DNA from: Gibbula magus
Taxonomy: Eukaryota; Mollusca; Gastropoda; Trochida; Trochidae
Reading direction: 5' to 3'
Assembly (NCBI GenBank): GCA_936450465.1
Contig: OW388299.1
Coordinates: forward strand, 39,629,548 to 39,693,547
DNA: 64,000 bases
The translations under genes were made by a program, and so were the position numbers. Under the pieces are notes generated by a model that was not told the origin of the DNA, did no database searches, and saw only the letters and a list, made by a program, of their open reading frames with translations. This document shows positions 15,905 to 28,308 of the stretch, piece by piece; positions within the stretch are counted from its first letter, which is position 1; each line of letters begins with the position of its first letter.

Positions 15905-16335
15905 GATTATGTTATGTTATCGGGAAGTACTGACTGTTGCCGAAGATTGCCATTTTGATCTTAGTCTACTTAGTATATTGACGATATAAAGCTAACAGTA
16001 GTGATTTCTGATCGAAAACCGGACAATGTACCGCCTGTGGCGCGCGCAAATGATTTAAACGTAATTTTGGAATATTATTTTTAACAGACAAACTGATAAA
16101 TTAGTCACATATTTAATAGGTCATATAACTACTGTACATATAAATGGGACGTTTAGTTTTGGTTTCTGCATATGCATAATGATGTTACTCTATTTTAATT
16201 GGAAACAAGTATTTGGTTATTCGGGATGAATATGCAAGTCGAGTATATTTATTTGCACTGTAATTACAAACAGCACATATGTTATGTTGGATCGTATTAA
16301 AGCTTGATAAAATTTTATGAAACACAATGGATGCA
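15905..16335 (+). repeat. Dispersed repeat family, copy 2 of 3
   Basis: It shares GATTTCTGATCGAAAACCGG, AATAGGTCATAT, GGTTTCTGCA and TTTTAATTGGAAAC with 21090-21530 in the same order and spacing. Its right half matches 1-180. There are no TIRs and no ORF of recognisable type. Confidence 0.75.
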
Positions 16336-17574
16336 GCTTTACCATAAATGCGACCTTGTGCTGACAACATTTCGACATGTTTCAAATAAACAACCTGTAG
16401 AAATATTGTCTTGATATTTTCCCAAATATATGACGATACACAAGTCGAATGAAACATTTCAAATCTAAAGACTGAATGTAACCGAAAATGAAAGAATTGC
16501 ATTTGGAATTTGAAGGCTAGACCAGTGACTTTTTTCTCAACGCAAGGGACCAACCACCAGCACAGTTTACCAATCGGTAACCGTGACCTCGATCAAAATC
16601 CCTTTATGTCAAAAAATATGAACACTACATGTTAATAGAAGAGCATCACTAGCAGTTTTAACGAATGACGATGCGTTTGTTTCACACTCTATTGGAAAAT
16701 CCAATTTTATATATTACTTGTGACTGAGAGTTAGACAGTTATAGTTAATTAAAGTGTCACGCATAGAACTCATTGTACAATTGTACAATATAGCACAAAT
16801 TATTAGTAAATACCCAAATTGACTTATGAGACACATGTTACGTTTTAAAACATACTATCCACAGACTCATGTCATATCGAGCGAGACAATAAACCCGGCG
16901 AGACGCATCGAAGACGAATAAGCACACTGCTTAAAACAAGGGACGGGTTGTGTATTGAAAGTGGGTTGTGTATTGTAAGCGTGTATTCATTCGTTAGAAA
17001 TAAATGATATACCGGATTACGCAACATACATTTAGGCAGTCGCGCGTTTATCACATTACGTGACCCACTGGTCACCCACTGATCAAGCGTAATTAAAAAA
17101 TTCCAAATATTCACGATTTGCTAACGGTCATTTAGGTGTTATATACATTGATAGTGTCAGTGACGGTACGCTTTTATATTACGGTTTTATTCACTTAATT
17201 GGAGGCAAATTTACTTATACATGGAAGTTCAGAAATTATGTGCATAGGGTAATTATCAGAAAGGTTCAAGTATCGTACCTTGATATTCTGAGTCTATTTG
17301 GATTGCTTAAGACGCGCGATTATAAAATACTTTGTGTTTTTATTGCCATTTTCTTTAAAGTCGTACCGACAATATATTTCCTTTACTTTGATCTTCGAAT
17401 GATGATATAATTGCATCAGCCAGTTATTTAATCTACATGATTTGATACTTTCGGATACATTGTGTATTTGGATTAAATTTGACTATTTAGTTTCATTCTT
17501 TACTTTTATTTATTCGTTTATTTACTGTTTTCATTAATTAATTTATCATATTTATTTTTACTCTTTATTTTTTA

Positions 17575-17640
17575 TCTATTTATTTATTTATTTATTTATT
17601 TACTTATTTACTTATTTATGTATTTATTTATTTTATTTCC
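17575..17640. repeat. (TTTA)n microsatellite
   Basis: Tandem TTTA with occasional C and G changes. Confidence 0.9.
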
Positions 17641-19744
17641 CCCTGGTAAACATTATTTGTATGAATGTGTTTTAATATCTATATATATGTTTTTATTAGT
17701 TGAATAGTGTCCCGTAGGCCATGTTTGGCCGAGCAATATACAATATTTTAAAAAAATGTGTCATTCATTACCCGTTATTGTATGTTGTGCGACACTGTAA
17801 TAAACTATTTTTCTTCTTCTTTTCTTCTGTAAAGGATACACGCATCTCAAATTCACTACACAGTTATTGGCATTTAAACTTTTGTTACAGATCATTCAGC
17901 ATGTACATGTATCTCGGGTTTTTTTTCTGTCAGAGAGCAACAATCCCTTAATCAACCTAAACACCCATTCTTCTAGCCCCAATTCTTCACTAGTGATTTC
18001 TTTTTAACTCATACACACGCAGTGCTCTGTTGGCGGGAATGAGCGGTACACTCTCATACTAAAGTAATACTTCGGTTATGTTAATGATGTCTGGATGGGT
18101 TAATAAAATCAAGGATATAACATGTCCGGCTATAAATGTAAATGGAAAACGCCGTTTAATTGTATGGTGACATGTTAATATAAATATTCGTTTCCATATA
18201 TGTTTATTAAAATGGTCATGACAACTGTGTATTAAATTATTTTTTAAAACAATCTTTTTAAAATCTCAAAATAAAATCACACTGAACTAATGTTGTGTAC
18301 ATTTTAGATCAAATATCATAGGGATTATGTGAATATAAATTCATAGTTTATTCATTAGATGATACATAAAAAATTCCACTTAGAAGTGTAAATATATTCG
18401 CTAAACAAACTAAGAAACCGAAGCAACAATAGTCCACAAACATACAGTATCTACTATCTAGATACAATTATTTACATTCGTCACACATCTATCTATATGC
18501 AATAAACATCATACATGTAAATCTTTATAATGTACAGTAATAGTTATTTACATGTATCTTATAGACATGCATACATGTATTTGGGAATACATATTTGAAC
18601 CTTGAATGTATATATGCGTGTCTTTAACAGAATAACCTGTCAAATTTACCTCAAACTAAAATCCAATATCTTGAAAATGTTTTGTTTAAAAGTACATTTC
18701 TTATCACTGAGAGATTACTACTTGTATGTTAACGGTTTTGATTTATGCATCTGCCTGTATAATTAATTACACATTTCATAAACGGGAGCGAAATTAGATA
18801 AGCCAACAGTTTAATCAAATCCACTAACATACAGAAAGAAACATCCCCGAAAGAAGACCTAATATAATGTTTTTATGACAAATTATAAGAAAGATATAAC
18901 AATGTAAATGTAACGACGCCCTTACCAAATATGTAATTGATAATGTTAATAGAAATATAAATAAAAGTATATCAATCATTATTATTGTATAACATTCTTC
19001 AATGTAAATGAAATATGATTATGGTTTCGGCGAATCGTTTCTGAGATGCTTGGTGATCATATCATCGGCAGTGAATAAAGTTGAAATGCATTTGCTGTTA
19101 TGGAAATGACCCTTCCGCCGTCAGTTCTATATGTTTATGCAATTCTAAATGAACACAATCAATGTATAATACAACTTAACAGCATACTTTATCACTTTGA
19201 AAATCAGGTTTCATTTCGTTTCCGGATCATCAAAATGATCAGTTCTAATATTACCCACAAGCATTGTCAAAACAATATACAACATATAAGGATTTTACCG
19301 GAGTTCAAAACCGGCTTCAGGGGGAATACCTGACCCACAACTTCCCCACACCACACAAACACCTACACGAAATATGTATCCGTTATCATATCCAAGCAGT
19401 TTACTTTTACAAGAACAATAATAAACACTACACAATATGTACACACTGTGTAACTGAATATAATTCTAAATACACTATTATGTGGACGACAATATTCAAA
19501 CTTTATATAAAGTGAATTTCCCCAGTGCAATTGCATGTGTTTACAGGAATGCTATTCTCTCCAATCGCGTTTACCTCACATAACAGTGAATAAGAAATTT
19601 AGTTTATTACAAACTGTCTCACTTTGTTACATAATCGGACAGGCGTACATGTACATGTAGGACTTTCGAGACCCACAAATAAATAACAATAAATTCTTTA
19701 TTAAGATAAATATCACTATATCTTTAGTTTATTGAGTCAATCAT

Positions 19745-20213
19745 CCATCCAGGACCATCTTACGCACATGTCAATTTACCTTTAGCTGAGAGAGTGTGTT
19801 TTAACTGTAATCAGTGTGTGGAAGATGAATGTCATGTGTTATTGCAATGTCCTGTGTATGCTGATCTTAGAGCGGTTCTTTTATCAAAATGTATCAACAT
19901 CTGTGATAGTTTTAACTGTTTAAGCGCCTGTGCCAAAGTCTCGTTTATATTGTCCAATCCTTTTATTGTACTTTTATCGGCCAAAATCTGCAAACGTATT
20001 TTAGAAAGAAGAAAGAGTATTTTATATAATAACTCGTAATATATCTTATGTGTCTTAATGTTATTTTGTATATACGCCAATTTTAATGTGTCTCTCGTAA
20101 CCCTCAATGGGTGGCTCGTCAATATCTTAAATGTATATATATTTATGTATTTTGTGCAATATTGTTCGAGGTGAGACCTAAATAAATTATCTGTGTGTGT
20201 GTGTGTGTGTGTG
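19745..20213 (+). pseudogene. LINE 3' fragment with (TG)n tail
   Basis: The frame ERVCFNCNQCVEDECHVLLQ then CPVYADLRAVLLSKC is a CR1/L2-like C-terminal zinc knuckle. The coding part ends at 20039. The 3' UTR carries CGAGGTGAGACCTAAATAAA and ends in TG repeats. Same family as 14970-15480. Confidence 0.75.
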
Positions 20214-20459
20214 TCAATTTATGGCCGCAAAAGCATTGATCGCAGTAATGACTAGCGCGTACATGTAAGCCCCGCCCTCCCGGTAGCCACTGAACCGCTC
20301 AGTCGCCTGTATTGCGACTCTCCCACTCTTTTACTGCGATAGTAGTGCAGAAATCACGGGTCAGTCCTGCGAGCCGACTGCATTCCCGTTGCGATAATAC
20401 TGCAGTAATTTCACTTTCAGACTGCAATACAGGGGAAGTGACTTTTGTCCGGCACTGTA
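20214..20459 (-). mobile_element. Transposon end fragment, mariner-style TIR (family 2), inverted copy
   Basis: It ends GTGACTTTTGTCCGGCACTG then TA, the complement of the 12943 end. The internal GCGATAATACTGCAGTAAT text matches too. It begins right where the LINE's TG tail stops. Confidence 0.6.
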
Positions 20460-21089
20460 GCTATCATATGTTATAAGGGCCAAGATTCGTGCAAGTTTGT
20501 GTATAACCCTCGTTCTCGCTCGGGCAATACAAACATTTTACTCGTTTCTCTGGTAATAAGTTTTAGATATTGAATACTCAACAAAAGTTGTAATTACTTC
20601 AATAATGAAATATGATATATTCAAGTCTTAGGAATATGCATATACTCCGGAACGTCTATTATGTTTACAATAAAAACAATTATCGTCCAGAAATCTTGTT
20701 TTTCTTAAGTATTCAATAACTTTTCCATGTAATACTAAAGTAGTGCATATTTAGTTGATCCTTGACATTGGTTCTTTGTAGGGTATATGTAGGTATATGG
20801 GTCAAACTGATAGCAGAAATTGTCATAAATCCAAAAGTAACAGTAGAAGGGGAATTCCCCTTTTTAAACATCAAGAGCTATTGGGCAAGATTACAGCAAC
20901 ATATATTGTTCTTGTTGAAACTATTGATTTGATATTTGAAAGTGTCCAAAAAAATTAAATTATCAAAGAGTTTTTTCAGTGTTCTTTATATTAATTTAAA
21001 AAAAAGATGATTATGAAACATAGAAGTTCAGATGTCATATTTACGAATCTTTCAATCCATCGTGTTGTTGGGGTCACATATGACAAATG

Positions 21090-21530
21090 TTATGTTATCG
21101 AGAACTACTGACTGTTGCCGGAAATTAACATTTTAATGATGTTCAACTCAGTATAGTGACGATATAATGGTAAAAGTAGTGATTTCTGATCGAAAACCGG
21201 ACAATACGCCCGGATTGACGCACGTCAATTAGTCAAAGTACTTTTCGAAACTTATTTACAACAGACACAAAGACAAATTCGGGTTGATATTGTTCAATAG
21301 GTCATATTACTACTATGCATGAAAACGGGATGTGTAGTTTCGGTTTCTGCACATGTAAAATGATGTTTTTCGATCTTAATTGGAAACTAGTATTTCTAAT
21401 ATATGTGGCGATTGGGGAGGAATTTGCAAGTTAAGTGATTTTTTAGCTGCAATAAGCACATATGGTATGTTGACGCGTATTAAAGCCAATATATGAATTA
21501 TTATGAAACAATAATGGATGCACATTTAGG
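21090..21530 (+). repeat. Dispersed repeat family, copy 3 of 3
   Basis: It matches 15905-16335 nearly end to end, starting ATGTTATGTTATCG and ending ATGAAACAATAATGGATGCA. Confidence 0.75.
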
Positions 21531-22959
21531 CTGCTCTTGAACTAGCCTTGACTATAACATATTGCAAAACATCAAACTGTTATGATAAATAGATCTGAAT
21601 AACGGTCTGTCATGTTGAACTTCGGCTCAATACAGAGTTCAGCCTGTTCGACTTACTTGTTTCTCTTATCTAACAAACTGAGTAAATATTTTACATACTA
21701 GTACATGCAGGACAAATACGCCTGTTTGAGATAACGTATTTTGGTGATTTTAAATGTTGCCCTTGCATCGAGTAATGTATTTATATAACATGGGTATTCA
21801 AGAAGTTGAGGTGATGAAAAATGATGGCAGCAATATCTTGGATATACCCAGAATACGGCACCCGAAGTAAAGTTGTATACTCATAAACAATAATGTATTT
21901 TAAATTGTTCAGGCCTACTGGATCACGCTAATATATACGGCTATACTAAATGACCTCACGTTTATAAGCTGACTGTATGTAATGTAGTCTCATTCGTGAT
22001 TCGACACCTAACACAAGATGAGAAAAAATGATAAATTTAAAAAGATATTTTTTGTAAACATACATCAATACATCAGTATGATATACGCTCATTGTGTTTT
22101 ACAGTGTTGATTCGGGTTGTCTGTAATTTAATCCATATTTGAACACGTAAGAGTACGTCAATCTTAGCTGATACACACAGCTGTGTAACTATTGAATCTC
22201 TCATATCTAAAACAGAATAACTATATTACGTACCTTGTTTTACACGTTGCCTGTGGTTTAATCCATGTTCAAACGCGTAACGGTTGTCAGCATTAACACA
22301 TTAACAACTCCTTGGAAAATGGCAAAACTATATGAAATATGTTTCTGCAATGTACAACGTCACAACACTAACATATCTACATGTATATCTCTTGATAGAT
22401 CTTCCTTTCCGATGATTGATCGTTGATCTAATGGTCACGTGATGTGTCAATTTCGTAACCCGGAAGTGAAATTGATAAGATTTGACACATATCGACTGCT
22501 GTATCGGTAACACAGCAAACACTGAGTACGCTAGGAGCAATAAATAAATATATCAGTTAAGGTTCAAAGTTTACCGATAGAAGGAAGACTGTATATATCG
22601 AAAGAAAAATATATTGCTTGTATCTTTTTATTGTATATTTTAAAAGATAATTTGGAAGTTGAATCATTAAGCATTGACTCAAGTGCCCTGCCTGTACTTT
22701 TGAGTACGCAAGCAGCAAAATCAATTGTAGATGTACGAGTTTGTAAAATTTGTAAATAAATTATCGACAAAAGAAACTTTACCATATTTTCAACAGAATC
22801 AAACACAAATATTGCTGCCGAGTAAAGTCGGTAATGAATGTCTGTGATGAGGATATATATTTTCATTCATCGGGTATGATCCTTAATTTGTTATGCATGT
22901 ATCTGTTCAAATATACTTGGGGTAGCGATTTCAGCAGATTTATTTTGACACAATGTTTG

Positions 22960-23249
22960 ACATTTAAAATAAAAAAAATTGAATTTTGATAAATAAAAAT
23001 TTAATAAAGATGTTGTGGACAAACTGGGCCTTCTATAACGTTATTTCAAATTCGTTGACTGTGGGACGTCATAAAAGTAACCGAAGTCACATGTTACTCT
23101 TCTATTCCGCCTGTAAGGATATTTTAACGAGGATTTTTGATACACGGGTTTTTCAGAAACATCAAATTAAAGGTCATTTACTATATTTGAAACTCTCATG
23201 GATCCGCCAGTGAACGCAATATGTCCAAAACGTGCTACAGCGCCTTTAA
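22960..23249 (-). mobile_element. Partial TTAA MITE (right end only)
   Basis: The right end AACGTGCTACAGCGCCT then TTAA at 23246-23249 matches the MITE family at 27 kb. The left end is degraded, so the start is approximate. Confidence 0.45.
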
Positions 23250-23599
23250 TTACTTATTCATTGTGATAATGTTTCAAATTGTGAAGTGACATATAGACTT
23301 GACCAGTATCAGCAACAATATCAAATATAAAATAAATATAATCTAATATAACATCTAATATTTCTTTTCTGTGGGGAAATGTTACTTTCTGGGGGAAGAA
23401 ATCTACTAGTGTTAAGTTTAAGCTAAAGTTGATATCGAGTAAATTTATGTGACTTTTTTTCACATGCCAAATTATCATTTGTGATTATTTCAGTTGAAAT
23501 GATATCACTCGAGAAACCATCCTGATCCATCAGTGTATTTATATCCGCTACCCTACTACAATACCCTGATTCCGTGAGCACAATTACTGTCGTTTTGCT

Positions 23600-23766
23600 G
23601 TAGGTGAGGTGAGGTGAGTTGGTGTTTAACACCTCTTTCAAAAATATTTCACTTATATCGCGGCTGCTAGTATTATGGCAGGGAGAAAGCCCGCAACGCA
23701 ATGTGGCTATGCATTGCGGTGAAACCTGCGAGCATCGGCTTGAACTAGCGAACCTCTGGTGTGATA
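23600..23766 (-). mobile_element. SINE 3' part, minus strand
   Basis: On the minus strand it reads CAGGTTTCACCGCAATGCA, CTCTCC-like, AATACTAGC, ATATAAGTGAAAT, GTTAAACACCAACTCACCTC. This matches the body and CACCTCACC tail of the SINE at 25301-25565. The tRNA-like head is missing. Confidence 0.65.
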
Positions 23767-23910
23767 GTGTATACTAGTATGTAGATATGCTAATGATAAC
23801 ATAGTCAACCAGGAAGATACTTCCACTCACACACTACCTCCACTCATACACTATCAGCGTGATCTGTGTATCATCAATACATACAGTGTGTATTGATGTC
23901 ATACAAACTC

Positions 23911-24275
23911 TTAAAGGGGCTATAACATGTTTTTTTGGCAAATTTTATTTTTTTCAAATTTCCCGTTTATAAAGATAGTTTATGTAATTTATATTTAATG
24001 TAGAGTGTAAAACATTTTATTACACAAACCAATTATCAGTAGTGGTAACAAAGGTGTTGCGAATAAAGCAAAAATTGCATGGGGGTCATTTAATGTGAAT
24101 TTTTTCTTTCTTTTTTTTTTCGAATTACACAAAACCGATTCCCATGGCTTTACCGAACCATATATACTCATTTTTAACTTGATTTTCCGAAGAGAGAATG
24201 GTGTTTTACTGTTGGTTACATCATTATTCAAATACATTTTATCGAATTATTCGAGCAAAAAAAGCGCGCTACTGT
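23911..24275 (+). mobile_element. TTAA MITE, diverged copy
   Basis: It starts TTAA then AGGGGCTATAACATGTTTTT. The body matches 9199-9538 (ATTACACAAACCAATTATC). The right end (AAAAAGCGCGCTACTGT) lacks a clear TTAA. Confidence 0.7.
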
Positions 24276-24629
24276 GTTTGTAGCATTTTGGCACTCAAAT
24301 TTCAAAATTTGAACTTGACACGCCTTGTGTTACCGATACAGACTATAAGTGCCTAAATTCGTGTATCATTTTGGAACTTAATTTTTTAAAAGTTTGAAAT
24401 CATTATATAAGTTACTTATATGTTTATAATTACTTGAGCGACAACTGGACAGTTTTAAAACATTATTATCTGAGGAGTTTTCCAGTCAACCCGTTACTAA
24501 AAATAGAACTATCGTTTATTTAAGATGGCGGTATTGACAAACTGGAAGCTGTGCCGCTGATAGATAGGATAGTTTACTCAACCATCTTATCTGGGCTTCG
24601 TTCCATAACAGCTAGCGCTTATAATCGCT

Positions 24630-24745
24630 CATTGATAGCTCAATGTAGCGCTCAATGTAGCGCTCAATGTAGCGCTCCGTGTAGCGCATTCTCACCTGAA
24701 CGACACGGTGCTCGCCTTGCTACGTAGCGCTACATTGAGCAATCG
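24630..24745. repeat. AGCGCT-rich short tandem and inverted repeat
   Basis: Three copies of a 14-bp unit (AGCGCTCAATGT) are followed by GCTACGTAGCGCTACATTGAG in inverted orientation, so the stretch can fold back. Confidence 0.8.
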
Positions 24746-25300
24746 CTCATTGAACGATTACTTTGAAACATGGCCCTTCTTTCTCTTTCTTATGAAGTCA
24801 CAACAGTCTAACGTCCTATATATTCATTGTTTTTCAGCAGGAGCAATTCCATGTGCTTTTCGTCAACTTTTGCGAAATGGCACGGAGAGGCAGGTCGAAT
24901 GAAGTGGATAGGGGTTTCGGGTCTTGCAACGTTAAACATTCTGGAAACTATTGCACACGTTACAGGAAAGAATGTCGTATGTGATGAAATATTTGCCTTG
25001 CCAACATGGCACATTCTCTTTAATTATCTAACTAACAATGAACTATTTGAGAAGATTTCTAGAAATTTGTGTTTAAGAGAAAACAAGGATATTTATGGAT
25101 GATCAACTTCTCTCTTCAACAATGGCTGTATCCATATCTACCTGTCCTCTCTGTCATGTCCCAGATTTGTTTTACCTCGCGTTCGTTTCAAATTTAAAGA
25201 GAAGTCTTGCTTCACCAAAAAATACACTCTTTAAATAGAGGATGAATGATCGTAATACTCAAAAATGAGCAACTAATGTTCTGAGTTAAAAACTTTCTGG

Positions 25301-25565
25301 GGGCGGGATAGTGCAGTGGCGTTCGGCTTAGAATTCGGGGTTAGAATCCCGCCACAGGCTGGGAAACGTTGTCTGCTGTAGAGAACTGTTCTACTTGAAG
25401 TAAAATTTGGGTACAATGCTACACTGGTTAATTCCAGCCGATGCTCACAGGTTTCACCGCAATACAAAGCCACCATGGCATTACGGGTTCTCTCCCTGAA
25501 ATAATACTAGCATATAAGTGAAATACTCTTGAAATTGGCGTTAAACCCCAAATCACCTCACCTAA
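25301..25565 (+). mobile_element. tRNA-derived SINE
   Basis: A tRNA-like head (GGGCGGGATAGTGCAGTGGC as A box, GGGTTAGAATCCC as B box) is followed by a conserved body (CAGGTTTCACCGCAATACA) and the tail GTTAAACCCCAAATCACCTC. The related inverted copy is at 23600-23766. Pol III SINEs of this build occur in molluscs and other invertebrates. Confidence 0.72.
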
Positions 25566-26984
25566 AAACGTTCTGAGAGTTTATTGTATACATGCATATA
25601 ACAGTACATATACATGTATCTATAACATATACACGAGGGTTTAATTGCATAGGATTTGACATAGCATGATTGTAATAAATGGCAAATTCCACAAAAGATG
25701 GAAAAAATTAGAAAACACTCGTCGAAGATCCTCTTCAAGTAAAATCGATATTTTGTGGAGTATTGATTTGGCAAACGTGACAAAATATGGCTCAAATGTT
25801 TGATTATGAGAAACTAAAGCAAATTGAGCAAATGGTTGCATAAAAGTTGATTGTCTGCATAACACACAATGAAAACCCAATGAATGTAGCAATATAAATT
25901 TCTTACCTTTGAGTACCATCCTGTAGGATATTTGCTAAAATACGTGACATGTGTTTGATAAATTAAATATCACCAATTTTGAAAGATCCCTGGCCAGGAA
26001 ATTGAGAATACCCAATATATAGCTGTATGCAGCGTTTATAAAAGTACCCCATACCCCTTCTATATACGGAAGGGGATATATTATGTATATACATTGTATA
26101 CAATAAGATTTATAGAGCGTGGGTATAGTTTTACATACATTGTATACAGTAAGGTATTTGGTATTTTCACTTTTCTGTGACAATCCTAAAATAATAGAAA
26201 ATTTTGAACCGTTAATGAGCATACTATATTTGAAAATGGGATAGTGCCTATGACAAATAAGTGCATCAACTGTATAAAAAGACGTTGCCATTAACATAGA
26301 GATGCACGTCGAAACAGCCAATGTAGTAGCATCACTAAATTGTATTTGGATTTTTAAATATATCTTAATAATGTACACCAACTGTTTGAGAGGAAAAGAC
26401 GGGATACAATCAACATATAGTGGGTACTTGTCAGTTTAATATATAACATAACAATATACGAAAATATATACAAAAAGTCTAATAAGAAAATTCGATAACT
26501 TGTAAAGTATAGACTAATATAACAATGGTAAATAAAGTTCATCATGACCATGCATCTGAGATGTTTATACAATATTCATTATAAAAATATAAAACTTATT
26601 TTTCAAACAAAAACAATTCAAACAAAAGGGAGATATTCTAACTCCATCAATATCATAACTCCTAATTGTAGATACACATGTGGAGATATATAAAAAAAAT
26701 AATACATACAAAATACATGTATGAATGTGGATTCAAATATATAGTATGGTACCATTATAGGTTATTCTAAACCAGATCAAATGTTATTCAAATTTCCTCA
26801 AATCTATATTTCCATTGAGAAATTCGAAAGAGTTAAATTAAACTGTATATATCCTTGTTGGTTTTATTACGTTATCCTAGTCTTTGATAATAGCATAGCA
26901 GAGAGGTCCATGGTTTCTTGTATTTCATAAACCTTTTGGGGGATACCATGTCTTTAAAATCGAATATTTCTTGCCCGGAATGTT

Positions 26985-27342
26985 TTAAAGGGGCAGTAGC
27001 ACGTTCTTTCGCTCAAACACATTGATGAAATGTATTTGAACAATAAAGTCACTTATAGTAAAACACCCTTCTCTCTTAGGAAAATCAATTTTAAAAAATG
27101 AGTTTACATGGTTCGGTAAAGCCATGGGAATCGTTTTTGTAATTCGAAATAATAAAATGTGTTCACATTAAAATGGCGACCATGCAATGTTTGCTTCATA
27201 CGCAACACCATTTTTACCACTATGGATAATAGGTGTATGTAATGTTTTACCCTCTAAAGTAAATATAAATGACATAAACTCTCATTATAAATGGGAAATT
27301 TGAAAAATATAACTTGCAAAATACGTGCTACAGCCCCTTTAA
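26985..27342 (+). mobile_element. TTAA MITE, copy b
   Basis: TTAA at 26985-26988, then AGGGGCAGTAGCACG, ending GTGCTACAGCCCCT then TTAA at 27339. It shares its right TTAA with the next copy. It lies about 0.9 kb beyond the formin A stop. Confidence 0.85.
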
Positions 27343-27700
27343 AGGGGCAGTAGCACGTTTTTTCGCTCAAATAAGTTGATGAAATGTATTTGAAAAATAA
27401 TTTCACCAATAGTAAAACATCCTTCTCTCTTCGGAAAATGAAGTTTAAAATGAGTGTACATGTTTTGGTTAAGCCATGGGAAACGTTTTTGTAATACAAA
27501 ATAATAAATTGTGTTCACAATAAAATGGCCGCCATGCATTTTTTTCTTTATACGCAACCTAGTTTTTACCACTACAGATAATTGGTTTGTGTAATAAGAT
27601 GTTTTACCCTCTAAAGTTAGTTTAAATGACATAAACTGTCATTATAAATGGTAAATTTGAAAAAATAAATTTTGCAAAAAACGTGCTACAGCGCCTTTAA
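27339..27700 (+). mobile_element. TTAA MITE, copy c (head to tail with copy b)
   Basis: It starts at the shared TTAA, AGGGGCAGTAGCACGTTTTT, and ends ACGTGCTACAGCGCCT then TTAA at 27697-27700. It is the cleanest copy in the window. It lies about 0.5 kb past the formin A stop codon and might be transcribed in its 3' UTR. Confidence 0.88.
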
Positions 27701-28209
27701 ATAATGCCCCTCCAGACTGATGCTTCGAAGCTCCTGGACACCACTAGATATGACACTGAACAGTCATGAAAGGCTTTCGTGTGTTTTCTTCACCCTAGGG
27801 GTATTGAAATAGCAACCTCCAGGTACCCTTAGTTTAATAGCAAAAGGTGTTACTTAAATTGCCTTTGTGTTCGAAAACCTGGGCCTAGATATATCCGTGC
27901 TGTTGGACTTGACCGTGATTTGACACTAACGATCTGTTGTATTTTTGTTATCATTTATCACCATAAGTGATTCGACGTTTTTACACAGTCCCTCATCAAG
28001 TCATGCATTTAACGTTTGACCATGATATGAGGGCAAATCGTCGGTTTGCGTTGTTATCTTGGCAGTCGTTGCAAAAAAACATCATTAACACGAAGATTAA
28101 CCTTAGAGCCATCTTTTAACATTGCACTACGGAAACCATAGTTGCTTAATGTCACCTAAGAGTTTCTTGCAACAAGGCACTGGTTATTTACTTATCACCA
28201 TGTGAGTGT

Positions 28210-28308
28210 TCATTTGGTTGTCATGGCGATCTCAAACTTCCTCATCAAGTCGGAGAGGGAGGAGAAGACTTCACTGGACTTCCGGTCGCTTGGTTCGCAG
28301 AGGTACTC
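28210..28308 (-). CDS. Formin A terminal exon 16
   Basis: 99 nt including TGA. The acceptor lies in TCTCTTCTCCAG. It encodes EYLCEPSDRKSSEVFSSLSD then LMRKFEIAMTTK and stop. The 'F/YxCE...ssevFssl..Fm.kFe.A' pattern is the normal end of FH2. No DAD-like basic tail follows. A clear AATAAA was not found within the next few hundred bases, so the 3' UTR end is unknown. Confidence 0.88.
   Translation of the reverse strand, partial: EYLCEPSDRKSSEVFSSLSDLMRKFEIAMTTK

Noticed and set aside
24827..25102. 91-residue plus-strand frame
   Set aside because: No motif, no splice or start support, and it sits between SINE copies; likely chance.
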